Shown here in pieces: positions 16,849 through 26,947 of a stretch of 64,000 nucleotides of DNA (the first letter of the stretch is position 1; each line of letters starts with the position of its first letter). This stretch comes from G963665185 sp963665185 (GTDB lineage Bacteria > Desulfobacterota > Desulfovibrionia > Desulfovibrionales > Desulfovibrionaceae): the NCBI GenBank assembly GCA_963665185.2, contig CAXXPO010000027.1:124001-188000 (forward strand), given 5' to 3'. The notes under the pieces were generated by a model. That model searched no databases and had not been told where the DNA came from. It saw only the letters and a list, made by a program, of their open reading frames with translations. A program made the translations under genes and the position numbers.

Positions 16849-17280
16849 GTTCAATCTCCGTTGCTCAAAGGGGTTGCAGTACAGGGCTCCTAACAGGAAA
16901 CTTTGGCTTGGAAATTTATATAAAAGATCATTTACGATCATATGACTTTTCCATTGCAGTACGACAATGTCAAGACCTCTTCCAAAGGGCGTCTTTTCCG
17001 TTTTCCGCGACGATCCTCAAAAAAGTACGCCGGAAAACAGCAGTGCCTGTTGACCAACACCCCGCCTTGCTGCAAAGTATGAACTGAGGGGGCTTACGTT
17101 CATAACCTGACTGCCTGTTGCTGCAACAGCCGGTGCGATTCGCAGCCGCATCACCTTACGATGCGTGTACCCGCCACATCGCTCGCCTGTTGAATACCAA
17201 TAATTTGCAGGGGTTGGCAAAACCGTGTTTCCGGCAATACACTTGCAGGCAGATGAAGCCTTGCAACGTCCGCCTACAGG
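16849..17280. other. Intergenic region, no gene supported
   Basis: This region separates the divergent small gene and the AsmA-like gene. The part near 16910-16945 is AT-rich with GATCAT twice (16926 and 16936) and a TATATAAA stretch, consistent with promoter DNA for the small gene, but no well-spaced -35/-10 pair could be assigned. I see no RNA gene. Confidence 0.4.
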
Positions 17281-18018
17281 ATGCCTGTAATGATACGAAA
17301 AGCCGTTTTCTCTGTCATTGTAGTGTTTTTTTTGCTTTTCGGAGCCGGCAGCTTCGGAATGAATTATCTGGTCAGCCGCGTTGTAACCGATTATCTCCAC
17401 GATACATGCCTTGTGCAGGGAAGCCTGGATCAGGCCAAGATATCCCTGTTTTCAGGAGAGGCCGTTCTTTACGGTTTGAAAATAGCAAACCCCAAAGGAT
17501 TCCCTGCCGGGGAGGCTATCGCCATCCGCTCCGTCCGGCTGACCTTTGCCCCGGATACTCCATTCAAAACCCCCTTCACCCTGCGCGAAGTCGTTCTTGA
17601 AGAGCCGGTCATCCGCTTGCAGGGAGGCCCCGAGGAAAACAACATCGAGGGCATCAGCCGCAATCTTGCAGCCGCCATGCGCGTGTACTCCATGGACCTG
17701 CACCACGGGCGTTCCGATCCCCTGGTGCGCATTGAAAATCTCTATTCAGTGGACGGCTCGGTGCTGTGCAACGCCATCGGACCTGCCCCGGTGCGCATGC
17801 CCACCCTGCTGCTGAGCGCATTGGGAGGCAAGGACGGACTGCCTTTGAGCCAGGTGGTCATTCAGTTGCTGCACATGCTGGACAACGCCGCCATGACGGC
17901 CAAAACCGCCGCCCTTCCGGAGCCCATGGGACTGGACGGTTCGGCGGACGACACGGCGTCCCCCGGACTGGACGGGGGGCAATCGGGGCAAGGGCGGAAA
18001 GACCTGCCCCGGGGATGA
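17281..18018 (+). CDS. AsmA-like inner-membrane protein, short
   Basis: A 245-residue protein with one N-terminal membrane anchor (residues about 8-30, VFSVIVVFFLLFGAG) followed by an AsmA/DUF748-like start of beta strands: LVQGSLDQAKISLFSGEAVLYGLKIANPKGFPAGEAI, then LREVVLEEPVIRLQGG. The phrase 'geometry-GLKIANPKGF' is typical of the AsmA N-terminal repeat seen in envelope proteins implicated in outer-membrane lipid homeostasis. The C-terminal 60 residues are Gly/Ser/Asp-rich. The start could be the Met at 17281 or the one at 17290; no strong ribosome-binding site decides between them. Confidence 0.6.
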   Translation: MPVMIRKAVFSVIVVFFLLFGAGSFGMNYLVSRVVTDYLHDTCLVQGSLDQAKISLFSGEAVLYGLKIANPKGFPAGEAIAIRSVRLTFAPDTPFKTPFTLREVVLEEPVIRLQGGPEENNIEGISRNLAAAMRVYSMDLHHGRSDPLVRIENLYSVDGSVLCNAIGPAPVRMPTLLLSALGGKDGLPLSQVVIQLLHMLDNAAMTAKTAALPEPMGLDGSADDTASPGLDGGQSGQGRKDLPRG

Positions 18019-18103
18019 TGACCCCGCGACTTGTTTTTTTCGAAAAAAGGCCCGATGCGGAATTGTTTCCTGCACCAGGCCTTTGCATTCCTATTCCGCG
18101 CCC

Positions 18104-19525
18104 CTACTGCAACAGGCGCCGGGCAATCTCCCTGGCCGCGCGGCGTCCGGCCCCCATGGCCAGGATGACCGTGGCCGCGCCGGTGACGATGTCGCCGCCT
18201 GCAAACACATTGGGAATGGAAGTCTCGCCGGTTTCCTCGTTGACCTGCACATAGCCCCACTTATTCAGCCCCAGGCCGGGCGTGGCATCCAGCAGAATCC
18301 TGTTGGGGCCGGTTCCCACGGCAATGATGGACATGTCGGTCTCGATCTCAAATATTTCGCCCTGTACGGGCACGGGACGGCGGCGGCCCGAATCGTCCGG
18401 CTCGCCGAGTTCCATGCGCTGCACCTTGAGCGCCCTGAGACTGCCGTTTTCATCGCCGAGGAATTCCATGGGGCTGGCCAGAAGCTCCAGCCTTACGCCC
18501 TCGTCCAGGGCATGGTGGATCTCCTCCCGACGCGCAGGCATTTCCTCCTGGGTACGGCGATAGACGATATGCACGTTTTCCGCACCAAGCCGCAGGGCGG
18601 TGCGGGCCGCGTCCATGGCCACGTTGCCTGCGCCCAATACCGTGACATTGCGCCCCCGAATGACCGGAGTGTCGTGGTCGGGAAAGGTGTAGGCCCGGCC
18701 CAGATTGACCCGCGTAAGATATTCATTGGCCGAGTACACACCGATGAGGTTCTCGCCGGGAAGCTTCAGGAACCAAGGGAGTCCCGCTCCCACGCCGATG
18801 AAGATCGCCTTGTAACCCCGGTCGAAAAGATCCTGCACGGTCACGGTGCGGCCACCCACCCAGTTGGTGTGGATATTCACGCCGTATTCCCGCAGAGCGT
18901 CTATTTCCCGGTGCACTATGCTTTTGGGCAGCCGGAATTCGGGTATGCCGTACACCAGCACGCCGCCCGGCTCGTGCAGGGCCTCATACATGGACACCTT
19001 GATTCCCTGCGTGGAAAGATAGGCGGCCACGGTCAGGCTGGAAGGTCCGGAGCCGATGCAGGCCACCTTGATTTCTCCACGGACCATGGGACATTCCTCA
19101 CGACCGGAAAGCTCCAGGCAGGCGTCCTCCACCGCAATCGAATCCGCCACAAAGCGTTCCAGCCGTCCGATGGCCACGGCCCCGCCCTTTTTGGACAGGA
19201 TGCATGCCCCTTCACACTGGTTTTCCTGCGGACAGACCCGGCCGCAGACAGCGGGCAGGCTGTTGGTCTTCAGAATGGCCTTGTAGGCGGAAACAATGTC
19301 GCGCTGCTGCACGTGGCGGATAAACCCCTTGATGTCCACTTCCACGGGACAGCCGGATACGCAGAGCGGCTTTTTACATTGCAGACAGCGATTGGCCTCT
19401 GCCACGGCCATTTCCATGTCATATCCCAGAGTCACTTCCTTGAAATTGAAACGGCGCTCTTCAGGTGCCTGTTCCGGCATGGGAGTCCGGGGAAGAATCT
19501 GTTTTTTCTTTTTCGTATCAGCCAT
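18104..19525 (-). CDS. nfnB: NADPH-binding subunit of electron-bifurcating transhydrogenase / sulfide dehydrogenase
   Basis: A 473-residue GltD-like flavoprotein. The N-terminal Cys-rich domain (CLQCKKPLCVSGCPVEVDI and CGRVCPQENQCEGAC) binds [4Fe-4S] clusters; VACIGSGPSSLTVAAYL binds FAD; VTVLGAGNVAMDAARTA binds NADPH; the C-terminal FAD loop is NVFAGGDIVTG. Coupled with the next subunit it would exchange electrons between NADPH, NADH and ferredoxin (NfnAB), or act as sulfide dehydrogenase (SudA). Glutamate synthase small subunit is the main alternative, but the neighbour decides. Start MADTKKKKQIL overlaps the upstream stop by eight bases. Confidence 0.88.
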   Translation of the reverse strand: MADTKKKKQILPRTPMPEQAPEERRFNFKEVTLGYDMEMAVAEANRCLQCKKPLCVSGCPVEVDIKGFIRHVQQRDIVSAYKAILKTNSLPAVCGRVCPQENQCEGACILSKKGGAVAIGRLERFVADSIAVEDACLELSGREECPMVRGEIKVACIGSGPSSLTVAAYLSTQGIKVSMYEALHEPGGVLVYGIPEFRLPKSIVHREIDALREYGVNIHTNWVGGRTVTVQDLFDRGYKAIFIGVGAGLPWFLKLPGENLIGVYSANEYLTRVNLGRAYTFPDHDTPVIRGRNVTVLGAGNVAMDAARTALRLGAENVHIVYRRTQEEMPARREEIHHALDEGVRLELLASPMEFLGDENGSLRALKVQRMELGEPDDSGRRRPVPVQGEIFEIETDMSIIAVGTGPNRILLDATPGLGLNKWGYVQVNEETGETSIPNVFAGGDIVTGAATVILAMGAGRRAAREIARRLLQ

Positions 19526-20357
19526 GACGACTCCTGAGCTCTTCCATGGAAAGAATCTCCAAGGGACGATACGCGCCCAGACGCCTGCGCAGCTCAGCGA
19601 AATCCACGGCATGGCCGTCGAATTCCGGTCCGTCCACACAGGCGAACCTGGTCTCTCCGCCCACGCTCACGCGACACGCGCCGCACATGCCGATACCGTC
19701 GATCATGATTGAGTTGAGAGATACCGTGGTTTTGACCCCGAACGGTCTGGTCACGTTGCACACGGCTTCCATCATGGGGACCGGCCCCACGGCCACGACC
19801 TCGGCTACGGTGGGGTCGTCTTCCAGACGCTTTTTCACCAGTTCGGTCACAAATCCCTTGTGCCCCCGGCTGCCGTTGTCCGTGGAGACCATCATTTCCG
19901 GGCAAAAGCCTTCCAGCTCGTTGCAGAAAAGCAAAAGTTCGGCGCTTCGCGCACCCACGGCGGCCACCACATGATTGCCCGCTTCCTTGTGCCCCTTGGC
20001 GATGTGATGCATGGCGGCAATACCCGTGCCTCCACCCACACAGATGACAGGGCCGGCGTGTTTTTCAATATGTGTGGGCGTTCCCAAGGGACCGCATACA
20101 TCCAGAATTTCGTCTCCTTCTCCCAGCATTTCCAGCAGGGCTGTGGATTTGCCCACAACAAGATAGACGATCTTTATGGTTCCGTTGGTCTTGTCCGTGT
20201 CGGCTATGGTCAGGGGGATGCGCTCCCCTTTTTCGTCGATCCGCAGAATGACGAAATGCCCCGGCCGGGCCTTAGCCGCAATCTGGGGAGCGTCCAGCGT
20301 CAGTTCGCTGGTTTGTCCTGGGATGAGCTCCCTCTTTGCAAGAATGCGAGTCGGCAT
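19518..20357 (-). CDS. nfnA: Ferredoxin-NADP reductase-like alpha subunit (NfnA / SudB)
   Basis: A 279-residue subunit with a ferredoxin-reductase fold: RPGHFVILRI and RIPLTIADTD at the flavin site, VGGGTGIAAMHHIAKG at the nucleotide site, and a C-terminal [2Fe-2S] site in MCGACRVSVGGETRFACVDGPEFDGH. This arrangement, as in PyrK-like reductases, pairs with the GltD-like subunit downstream. The start MPTRILAKREL follows AAGGATATC. The pair is common in sulfate reducers, where it balances NADPH and ferredoxin. The 20358-20646 leader contains a CTGTGGgtatCCACAG palindrome at about 20407-20422, a possible operator. Confidence 0.88.
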   Translation of the reverse strand: MPTRILAKRELIPGQTSELTLDAPQIAAKARPGHFVILRIDEKGERIPLTIADTDKTNGTIKIVYLVVGKSTALLEMLGEGDEILDVCGPLGTPTHIEKHAGPVICVGGGTGIAAMHHIAKGHKEAGNHVVAAVGARSAELLLFCNELEGFCPEMMVSTDNGSRGHKGFVTELVKKRLEDDPTVAEVVAVGPVPMMEAVCNVTRPFGVKTTVSLNSIMIDGIGMCGACRVSVGGETRFACVDGPEFDGHAVDFAELRRRLGAYRPLEILSMEELRSRHG

Positions 20358-20646
20358 GGTATGATATCCTTGTAATAAAGAACGTGTGTCACAATATATA
20401 AAGGCCTGTGGGTATCCACAGACCAGGGTAGTTGTCAAAAATCCAAGCTGATTTATTGTTTGATAAGAAATGTCGAGGTAGTTTTCTTTCCAGCTTCTTG
20501 TTGATGGTTCGGATGGTTTGCCGGCATGCAAGGCGGCTTGCAACGACCAGGACGAGCTCGAAAATATAATGGCCGCAACCTGTGCGGCAGGATAGTCTGG
20601 TGGAAATCGCCTTTTTCCGAACACTCTCCCAAAAGGGTCGGCAGGT

Positions 20647-21096
20647 ATGCATATCCGGGCACAGCAGGCTTACCAGAATGCCTCCACCGAATCTTTTGCT
20701 ATGCGTATAAACACATTTCAATCCGCAAGACAAGCCGCCCGAACCGGACAATCAGAGGCCACGGGCCTTTCCGCCATGCCCAAGGCACGGGTGACAAGCC
20801 GAGAAATCGACTTTTCCATGGGAAAATTCGGCCTGCGTTACACCTCGCGCAATGTGGCCTTTGATCCCGAAGATATTCAGGGCATGCAGGACCGCAGGCA
20901 GCAATTCGACAAGGAATTGAACCATGCTCGCGAAATGGACGTTCTGCGCACACGGACAACCGCCTTTACCCCGCCGTCGGACGCCGCACCGGGCGAAGGA
21001 GCCACCATGCGCCAGGGAATCCTGAAGTACGCCCACAACGCCTCGCCGCAAAGCTACGCCCCGCCATTGCAGCGGCAATTGCTGGCCACTGTCTGA
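20647..21096 (+). CDS. Hypothetical protein (up to 149 residues)
   Basis: Not recognised. The product is polar and probably partly disordered. From an internal Met at 20701 (MRINTFQSARQAARTG) it has charged segments DIQGMQDRRQQFDKELNHAREMDVLR, likely helical, then a Pro/Ala-rich tail. No signal peptide or membrane segment is visible. Neither candidate start (20647 or 20701) has a strong ribosome-binding site. It is kept as a gene because no other coding frame is credible here and its codon use resembles that of its neighbours. The stretch 21097-21343 after it contains no gene. Confidence 0.45.
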   Translation: MHIRAQQAYQNASTESFAMRINTFQSARQAARTGQSEATGLSAMPKARVTSREIDFSMGKFGLRYTSRNVAFDPEDIQGMQDRRQQFDKELNHAREMDVLRTRTTAFTPPSDAAPGEGATMRQGILKYAHNASPQSYAPPLQRQLLATV

Positions 21097-21343
21097 AAAA
21101 AAAGAAAACGCTTCAACGGATCGCCAATCCCCCCACCATGAATGAAAAAACGGATATGCCTCCGCTCCGGCCGAAGGTTTGCCTTCCCTGAATCCGCGCA
21201 GCCATTTCCCGTTCCGTATCCAGACGGCCGCAAACCCCATGCCCAGAGAAAAAGCGCTCCTCGAAAAACGCGGTTTCCGGTTCGCTCCCGCCGCTCTTGG
21301 GGGCGCATGACGGGCGATGCCCGCCATGTCGCGTGTCTCGTTT

Positions 21344-22598
21344 TCAAGTGGTTCTTTTGCCTGCCAATTGAGCGGACGCGCCACTGCGCATGAACCACGA
21401 CCGCGCGGACCGCGCCAGATAATACGGCAGCCGCCGCACGATCCACCAGTTGAACGCAGCATACCGCATGCGCCCCGGCCAGAATGTCCACATAACGGGA
21501 AAGCGCCCCGGGGTCCGTGAGCATGGAACGGAGCAGCCAGCGAGGCATCAGCTGCATGGCCTTGGCAAGAAGCAGGGACTGGCGAAGTTCACCGCCCATT
21601 TCCAGGTCAATGGCCGCCGCATACCGGTCTGCCGTGCCGCTGTGCCCGCCATTGCGCAGGCTTTGCGCGATGCACCGGGCCGCGACCTGGCCGGAACGCA
21701 CGGCATAGCCTATGCCCTCGCCCAGAACGGCATCGGTGAATCCTCCTGCATCGCCGACCAGAAACACGCGCCCCTTGGCCACAGGCCGACGAAATCCGCC
21801 CAAGGGAATTTTATGGCCCACCAGTTTTCCCGGCAGGGAGACCCCATGCTGCCCCAGAAAGGCGGCAAATGCTTCTTTGGGACGGGAAAATTCCGCCATG
21901 GTGTCGCCGATGCCCACGGAGACCTGTCCGGGCTGACCGAAAATCCAGCCGTACCCCATGCTGCACAGGCCGAAGTGCAGCACCAGGGGGGCCGAGGCGG
22001 AAAGCGCGGCGGATCGTGGCTCCGGCGTATCCTGGATTTCGGATACGTTGGACGATCCGGGCGCGGCAGCCACTTCGGCGCACAAGCAGAACATGATCTC
22101 CCGAGGCCGGTCCGCAGGCCGAACAAGAAGTTTGAGCCTGCCTGACGCGCCTTCGGCCACAATCAGATATTTCGCGCGGAACTCGCTGTCCCCGGTCCGC
22201 ACCCGGACATGTCCGCCCGTGGTTTCCCCGGCGTCCAGAACGGGTGTGCCCGTGTACACCTCCGCACCCGCCGCACGCGCCCTGTCCAGCAGATAGGCGT
22301 CGAACTCGCTGCGCCGCACGAGAATTCCGGCCCGGTAGTCGTGCTGAATTTCCCAACGGAAATCCTCAAAGCATAACAGGCCGCCGAAGAATTCCCGCCG
22401 GATCAGATGGGCGGGAAGTTCATGGTCCAGCCAGCGCAGACATTGCTCGGAAACCGCCCCGGCGCAGGGCTTGGGGCGCGGAAATTCGTCGCGGTCGAAC
22501 ACGGCCACGCGGACTCCGGAGGCGGCCAGGGCATGGGCGGCGCTGGAGCCGGCCGGCCCGGCCCCGGCGATGATCACGTCAAAATCAGTCTGGGACAT
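21344..22598 (-). CDS. Geranylgeranyl-reductase family flavoprotein, one apparent frameshift
   Basis: An FAD-dependent oxidoreductase of about 417 residues. IIAGAGPAGSSAAHALAASG is the Rossmann FAD motif, RPKPCAGAVS is the typical second motif, and VFLVGDAGGFTDAVLGEGIGYAVRSG is the C-terminal FAD motif. Members reduce isoprenoid chains or related lipids. The natural C terminus (YAAFNWWIVRRLPYYLARS..., stop at 21344-21346) lies in another frame; the switch falls in a GGGG run on the coding strand (21473-21476) and removal of one G restores it. In the unshifted frame the protein runs on through non-coding sequence to 21054. Start MSQTDFDVI follows GGGGAGG. Confidence 0.8.
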
Positions 22599-22668
22599 AT
22601 TTGAAAGGCCTCCCCTACAAAGGGCGATATCTTTGCCCAGACCTGTACAAAAGTCCACCGGGAGCCAT

Positions 22669-22998
22669 CTATACCGGCTCGACAACGGTCTCGTTGGCCA
22701 CGATCCGGCCCACCCGGTACAGAAAAATCAACCCGGCAAGGCCGAGCGTCAAAATGCACAGGATAATCCAGATAAACACGTGGCTTACCTGTGAAGCAAC
22801 GTTCAGGTCGCAGCGCAGACGAGCCACAGGGCGGTCGCCTTCCATTATCCAGGTCTTGTTGATGACGAATTTGGCCAGGGCGTACGGATAGATGAATCCA
22901 CCCAACCCGAAGGTGAGGATGATGATGACATACCACAACAGCATATGTCCGATGGACGACCCAATGGTCAGTTCACAGTAAAAACGTCCGACACGCAT
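22669..22998 (-). CDS. DUF6693-type small membrane protein
   Basis: A 109-residue protein with two long hydrophobic segments: HMLLWYVIIILTFGLGGFIYPY (about 18-40) and HVFIWIILCILTLGLAGLIFLY (about 72-94). The two halves resemble each other (ILTFGLGGFIYPYALAKFV against ILTLGLAGLIFLYRVGRIV), suggesting internal duplication. A GGAGAAATATC site precedes the start. Function is unknown. It lies upstream of the flavoprotein gene on the same strand, 70 bases away, and may be co-transcribed. Confidence 0.65.
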   Translation of the reverse strand: MRVGRFYCELTIGSSIGHMLLWYVIIILTFGLGGFIYPYALAKFVINKTWIMEGDRPVARLRCDLNVASQVSHVFIWIILCILTLGLAGLIFLYRVGRIVANETVVEPV

Positions 22999-23129
22999 GA
23001 TATTTCTCCTTCCTTTGGATTACCTGAAAAGACCTGCCCGGAAAAGGCGGGGAACGGCCATGAAGATGCGCCAGCCATACTGACGGATTGAATAATTTAC
23101 AAAAACTTTCGCGATGCTGCGGGAGAGGC

Positions 23130-23232
23130 TGGCTGTTCAAAAATACATGCGGACGGGACACATATCCGGATCCGCTCCATTGCCCGGTATTTGATGGCAA
23201 TACTGTGATCGCGCCCTTTTCAGCAGACCGAT
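23130..23232. repeat. Diverged copy of the dispersed palindromic repeat after mutM
   Basis: It begins GGCTGTTCAAAAATACATGC and ends GCGCCCTTTTCAGCAGACC, matching the two ends of the repeat family, while the middle has drifted. It lies just beyond the mutM stop codon. The gap 22999-23240 holds nothing else that I can support. Confidence 0.6.
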
Positions 23233-23240
23233 AAGAAAAA

Positions 23241-24128
23241 TTACTTCTGGCAACAGGGGCAATAGGTACTGGTGCGCCCGGCGACCTTGCGCATGGCCAG
23301 GATGGTCCGACAGCAGAAACATGGTTGCCCGGCCCTGCCATAGACATTGAAGCTGTTCTGAAAGGCTCCGGCATCGCCGCGGGCGGTTCGGTAGTCGGAA
23401 ATGGACGAACCGTTTTCCGCAATGGCCTGAAGCAGGACTTCCCCGCACATGGCGGTACAGCTCCGCCAGCCGTTTGCGCGATACGCCCGAGGCCTTGGCA
23501 TGCGGCGCGATTCCCGCCCGGAAAAGCGACTCGTCCGCATAAATATTGCCGATGCCCGCAAGGACCTTCTGATTGAGCAGCACGCCCTTGATCGCCCCGG
23601 CCCTCGCCTTGAAGGCCGCGACAAACTCGTCGGCAGACATTTCCAGAGGCTCCGGTCCCAGGGAACGCAGAAATTCCATCCCTGCCAGTTCCCGGACGGT
23701 CATGGCCCGACACCAGCGCGAACTTGCGCACGTCCTTGAAATGCATGACACAGCCGCCGGAAAGATGGAAAACAATATGGGTGTGCTTGTCCGGGGTTGC
23801 CAGGGCGGGATCGCCGCAGGGGGGAACCCACAACCGGCCGGTCATCTTGAGGTGCACGGCCAAGTGCATGTCCTGGGCCGTTTCCGGCTCCGTGGCTTCC
23901 GCCGCACCGGGAAGATCGCCCGAAGCATCGCCGGAAAGATCCACCAGCAACATCTTGCCGCGCCGCCGCACCCCCGACAACGCGGCGCCCCGTAACCCGA
24001 CGCGAAAATCCGGCCGCGTCCGTGCGGGTGACATTGGCGTAGCGCACATCCACGGACTCGATGGTGCGGCCCACGATTTCAGGGGCCAATCCGCGGGCTA
24101 TGGTTTCAACTTCGGGCAGTTCGGGCAT
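23241..24128 (-). pseudogene. mutM: Formamidopyrimidine-DNA glycosylase with several frameshifts
   Basis: This base-excision repair enzyme removes 8-oxoguanine and has AP lyase activity. It begins MPELPEVETIARGLAP with the catalytic Pro and Glu, and finishes with the zinc finger CFCCRTI...TYCPCC. The middle (HLAVHLKMTGRLWVPP, VLAGIGNIYADESLFRAG) is present but spread over three reading frames with at least three switches, near 24010, 23715 and 23440. All active-site and zinc residues are retained, so sequence error in G/C runs is as likely as true decay. The start is five bases after the ChaN-like stop. Confidence 0.8.
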
Positions 24129-24132
24129 GGGC

Positions 24133-25390
24133 TCAGCGCTCCCCCACCTTGCCCAGATCAATGTCCATCATCTGGCCGTCGCGCTCGACGGTGAATACCA
24201 GTTCCTTCTTTTCCTTGAATGCGGCCATGCCCGCCTTGTGCAGGTCGGAAAGCACGTTCACGGGGGCGTCCAGGGCCTTGCGCACGATATCGCCCTTGCG
24301 CAGGCCTGCCTTGTCCGCCACGGAACCTGGAACTATCTCCGTAACCACAACCATGCCGTCGCGCAGCTCCAGGGACATGCCCCGGCTGCTGCGATGGCTT
24401 GTGGGACAGTAATAGAGCAGATCCGCGCTTTCCAGTTCATCCGGTCCGCCGCGCCAGGGCATGATCGTCAGGATGGTCGCGGCCGGATCGAAAATCCGCA
24501 GCCTGTGGGCAATGCCCCAGCCGAATTCCACATGCCCGCCGCCCGCCAGAACAACAACCCGCCGGTCGTGCCGCTTGCGCGCGCTCACGGCTTCGTGTGC
24601 CATTTTGGAGTCCCACAGGGATTGCACCCTTATGAAACGCTCCAGCCGTTCGGCATCCTGGGAAGGATGCGGCATGGAGGGACTCAGGGTCGCGTTGTCC
24701 ATGGCCGTCATGTTCGCGTGGGCCAGAAACGAGGCCTCCAGACTCTCGCGCTGCGCCTCGGGCGGCCCGACCGACCAGGGCGGCAGATACGCGGCCAACT
24801 CGTCGCTCAGGCCCTTCGTGCCGTTGCGGCTGACGGCACGCACCACACGGTGCGGCACATTGAGCGGTTCCACGGGCAGCTTGTACGTTTCGGCCACCCG
24901 GAAAATCCCTTTGTATAAATCATAGGGATAGCCCCATGTCTCCTTCCAGTTCAAAGCCCCGGGAAGCTCGTCCACGGAAATATCCCCCCGGTTGAACCGC
25001 TCCAGAACGAAGCCTTTGTCCGTGGAGACCATTTCCAGACCGACTGCGGGCAGTTCGCCCGCAACCGCCAGACGCTCTATGAGGCGCGCCTGCATGCGGT
25101 GATCGCACTGGCTGCTGTGGCCCTCGCCTATGAGGATGTAATCGGCCTTGCGGGCCAAGGCGTCGAACAGCGCCATGTCCACGGGCCGTCCCTGAGGATC
25201 GGCCAGACTGCCGCGCGGGGGAAGCGGTCCTCCGTTCCGGGGAAACAGGAGTCCGGGGAACCTGCCCGTCGGAAGCGGCAGGGGAAGACGTGGAGGAAGG
25301 AGCGGGCGCTCGCCCGGTCCCGGCACAGGAGGCCAGGACCAGGGCGGCGATGATGGGCAAAAGAATGCGAACGGTCCGGGTCAATCCCAT
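24133..25390 (-). CDS. ChaN-like (heme-binding family) lipoprotein with C-terminal PDZ domain, frameshift near N terminus
   Basis: The N terminus MGLTRTVRILLPIIAALVLA followed by SCAG is a lipoprotein signal with lipobox. After a Pro/Ser-rich linker a one-base frame change near 25240-25300 leads into the ChaN (DUF399) domain: YILIGEGHSSQCDHRMQ, VGLEMVSTDKGFVLERF, NWKETWGYPYDLYKGIF and VVLAGGGHVEFGWGI. The last 90 residues resemble a PDZ domain (GMVVVTEIVPGSVADKAGLRKGDIV). ChaN-type lipoproteins bind haem iron at the outer membrane. It overlaps the ligase gene upstream by ten bases and abuts mutM. Confidence 0.75.
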
Positions 25391-26660
25391 TTGCGCTTGT
25401 CTTCGATGGGACGAATCTGCGGCGGCAACGTTCCGGGAGCCACAATATTGAGCACCGGACGCAGTTTGATCTTCTCGCGGAAAACATGCAGCAGTTCGTC
25501 TTCGCGTTTGAAGTTGTTGGCCTCGATATGCAGAGCCATCTCGTCGATGCCCTCGGGGTTGGTGACCTCGATCTGCCAGCGCTTGATGTCGTCGAACCGG
25601 GTCATGACCTGCTCCACCTGGTGGGGGTACACGAACATGCCCTTGATGCGGGCCGTGGGTGTCCACCCGGCCCACGATGTTGCCGAGCCTGGGGCGTGGT
25701 GCGGCCGCAGGGGCAAGGGCTGCGCGGTCGATGAACGACAGGTCGCCCGTGGCCAGGCGGATAAGGGGATAGGTCTTGTTGAAGGCCGTGACCACGATCT
25801 CGCCCACCTCGCCGTCCTTCAAGCGGGATGCCGGTGTCCGGGTGGCAGATCTCCACGAACGAGCGGTTGGACACGTGCAGGCCGTTCTTGTGGTAGCACT
25901 CGTAGCCTATGCAGCCCACGTCGGCCGTGCCGTAGCCCTGGCGCATGATGAGGTCGAACTTCTTTTCCAGGGTCTGGCGGACGCATTTTCTCGGAAAACT
26001 TTCTCGCCCGTGACGAACGCCACCTCCATGATACAGGTCCTTGCGCAGGTTCACGCCGGTGTTCCTCGGCCTTCTGGGCCAGGTGCATCAGGTAGCTGGG
26101 CGTGCCGATGTATCCGGTGGCACCCTAAGCTTCTGCATGATGTCCAGCTGGGTGCTGGTGTTGCCCGGCCCTGCCGGAACCACGGCACAGCCGAGGTTGC
26201 GCAGAGGCTCCTCAAACATCAACCCGGCCGGAGTCAGGTGGTAGTTGAAGGTGATCTGGGCCACGTCGCCGCTGCGGTAGCCTGCGGCGTAAAAGCCTTC
26301 GGTCCATCCCCAGTAGTCCTCGGTACGGTCTTCTGGATCGAAAATGGGGCCGGGCGAAAGAAAGATGCGGCGCAGTTCGCCCAAGTCCTTGGTCAGCAGG
26401 CCGCCCAGACGCGGTCCCATGGATTGCAGAAAGATGAGCTCTTTCTTCTTGAGAATGGGAATATGCTTGATGTCGGACAGGGATTTGAACTTTTCGGCCT
26501 GAAACTGGGCGCGGTCGAAACGCTTCTTTACGTCCTCGCTGTAGCGGTAGGCGTAGGTGAGCAGCTCTTTGAGCTGAATCAGATTGTATTGATTGCGCTC
26601 GCTCTCGTCGAGCACTTCACGGCGGGAATATATCCCTTCGGTTCTGTCTTTACGGGTCAT
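25381..26660 (-). pseudogene. Phenylacetate-CoA ligase-like adenylate-forming enzyme with several frameshifts
   Basis: Pieces of one PaaK-like protein appear in order in three frames. The N terminus is YNLIQLKELLTYAYRYSEDV and SDIKHIPILKKKELI; next come PGPIFDPEDRTEDYWGWTE and AAGYRSGDVAQITFNYHL; then FDLIMRQGYGTADVGCIGYEC, HPDTGIPLEDGEVGEIVVT, LIRLATGDLS and the C-terminal GMFVYPHQVEQVMTRFDDI. At least four frame switches are needed (near 26125, 26055, 25980 and 25670). It would activate an unknown aryl or acyl acid. The length, 1280 bases, is normal for the family, so little or nothing is deleted. It heads the ChaN-like/mutM operon. Confidence 0.7.
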
Positions 26661-26876
26661 GATTTTTTCCTCCTAACGGCGAAAAAGTAAAATCTCTTCA
26701 CGTACGGAGCGCTTCCCGAATGGGCAAGGCAGCGTAAAGAGGAAAGAAGGCAGAACCACCAGCGGGCAATGATATTGGAATGCCTTTCTTATGGGATCTG
26801 GCCCTTAACAGGCAAACATATAGGCAATGGACGAAAAAAAAGCAAGTGTCGCGTCACAACACCATGAAATAAAAGG

Positions 26877-26924
26877 CTTTTCCGGGAAACACGATATCTT
26901 GCGATATTATTTTTCCCGGAAAAG
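26877..26924. terminator. Hairpin terminator downstream of the short unknown gene
   Basis: CTTTTCCGGGAA (26877-26888) pairs with TTCCCGGAAAAG (26913-26924) around a 24-base AT-rich loop. It follows the minus-strand gene ending at 26948 and is bordered by A/T-rich sequence on both sides. The remaining 26661-26876 holds no gene. Confidence 0.7.
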
Positions 26925-26947
26925 ACAAGCCCTCCTTCCAGGAAGCA

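Noticed and set aside
21054..21343. C-terminal extension of the geranylgeranyl-reductase-like protein
   Set aside because: The conserved C terminus ending at 21344 is in another frame; the extension is the result of the apparent extra G near 21473.
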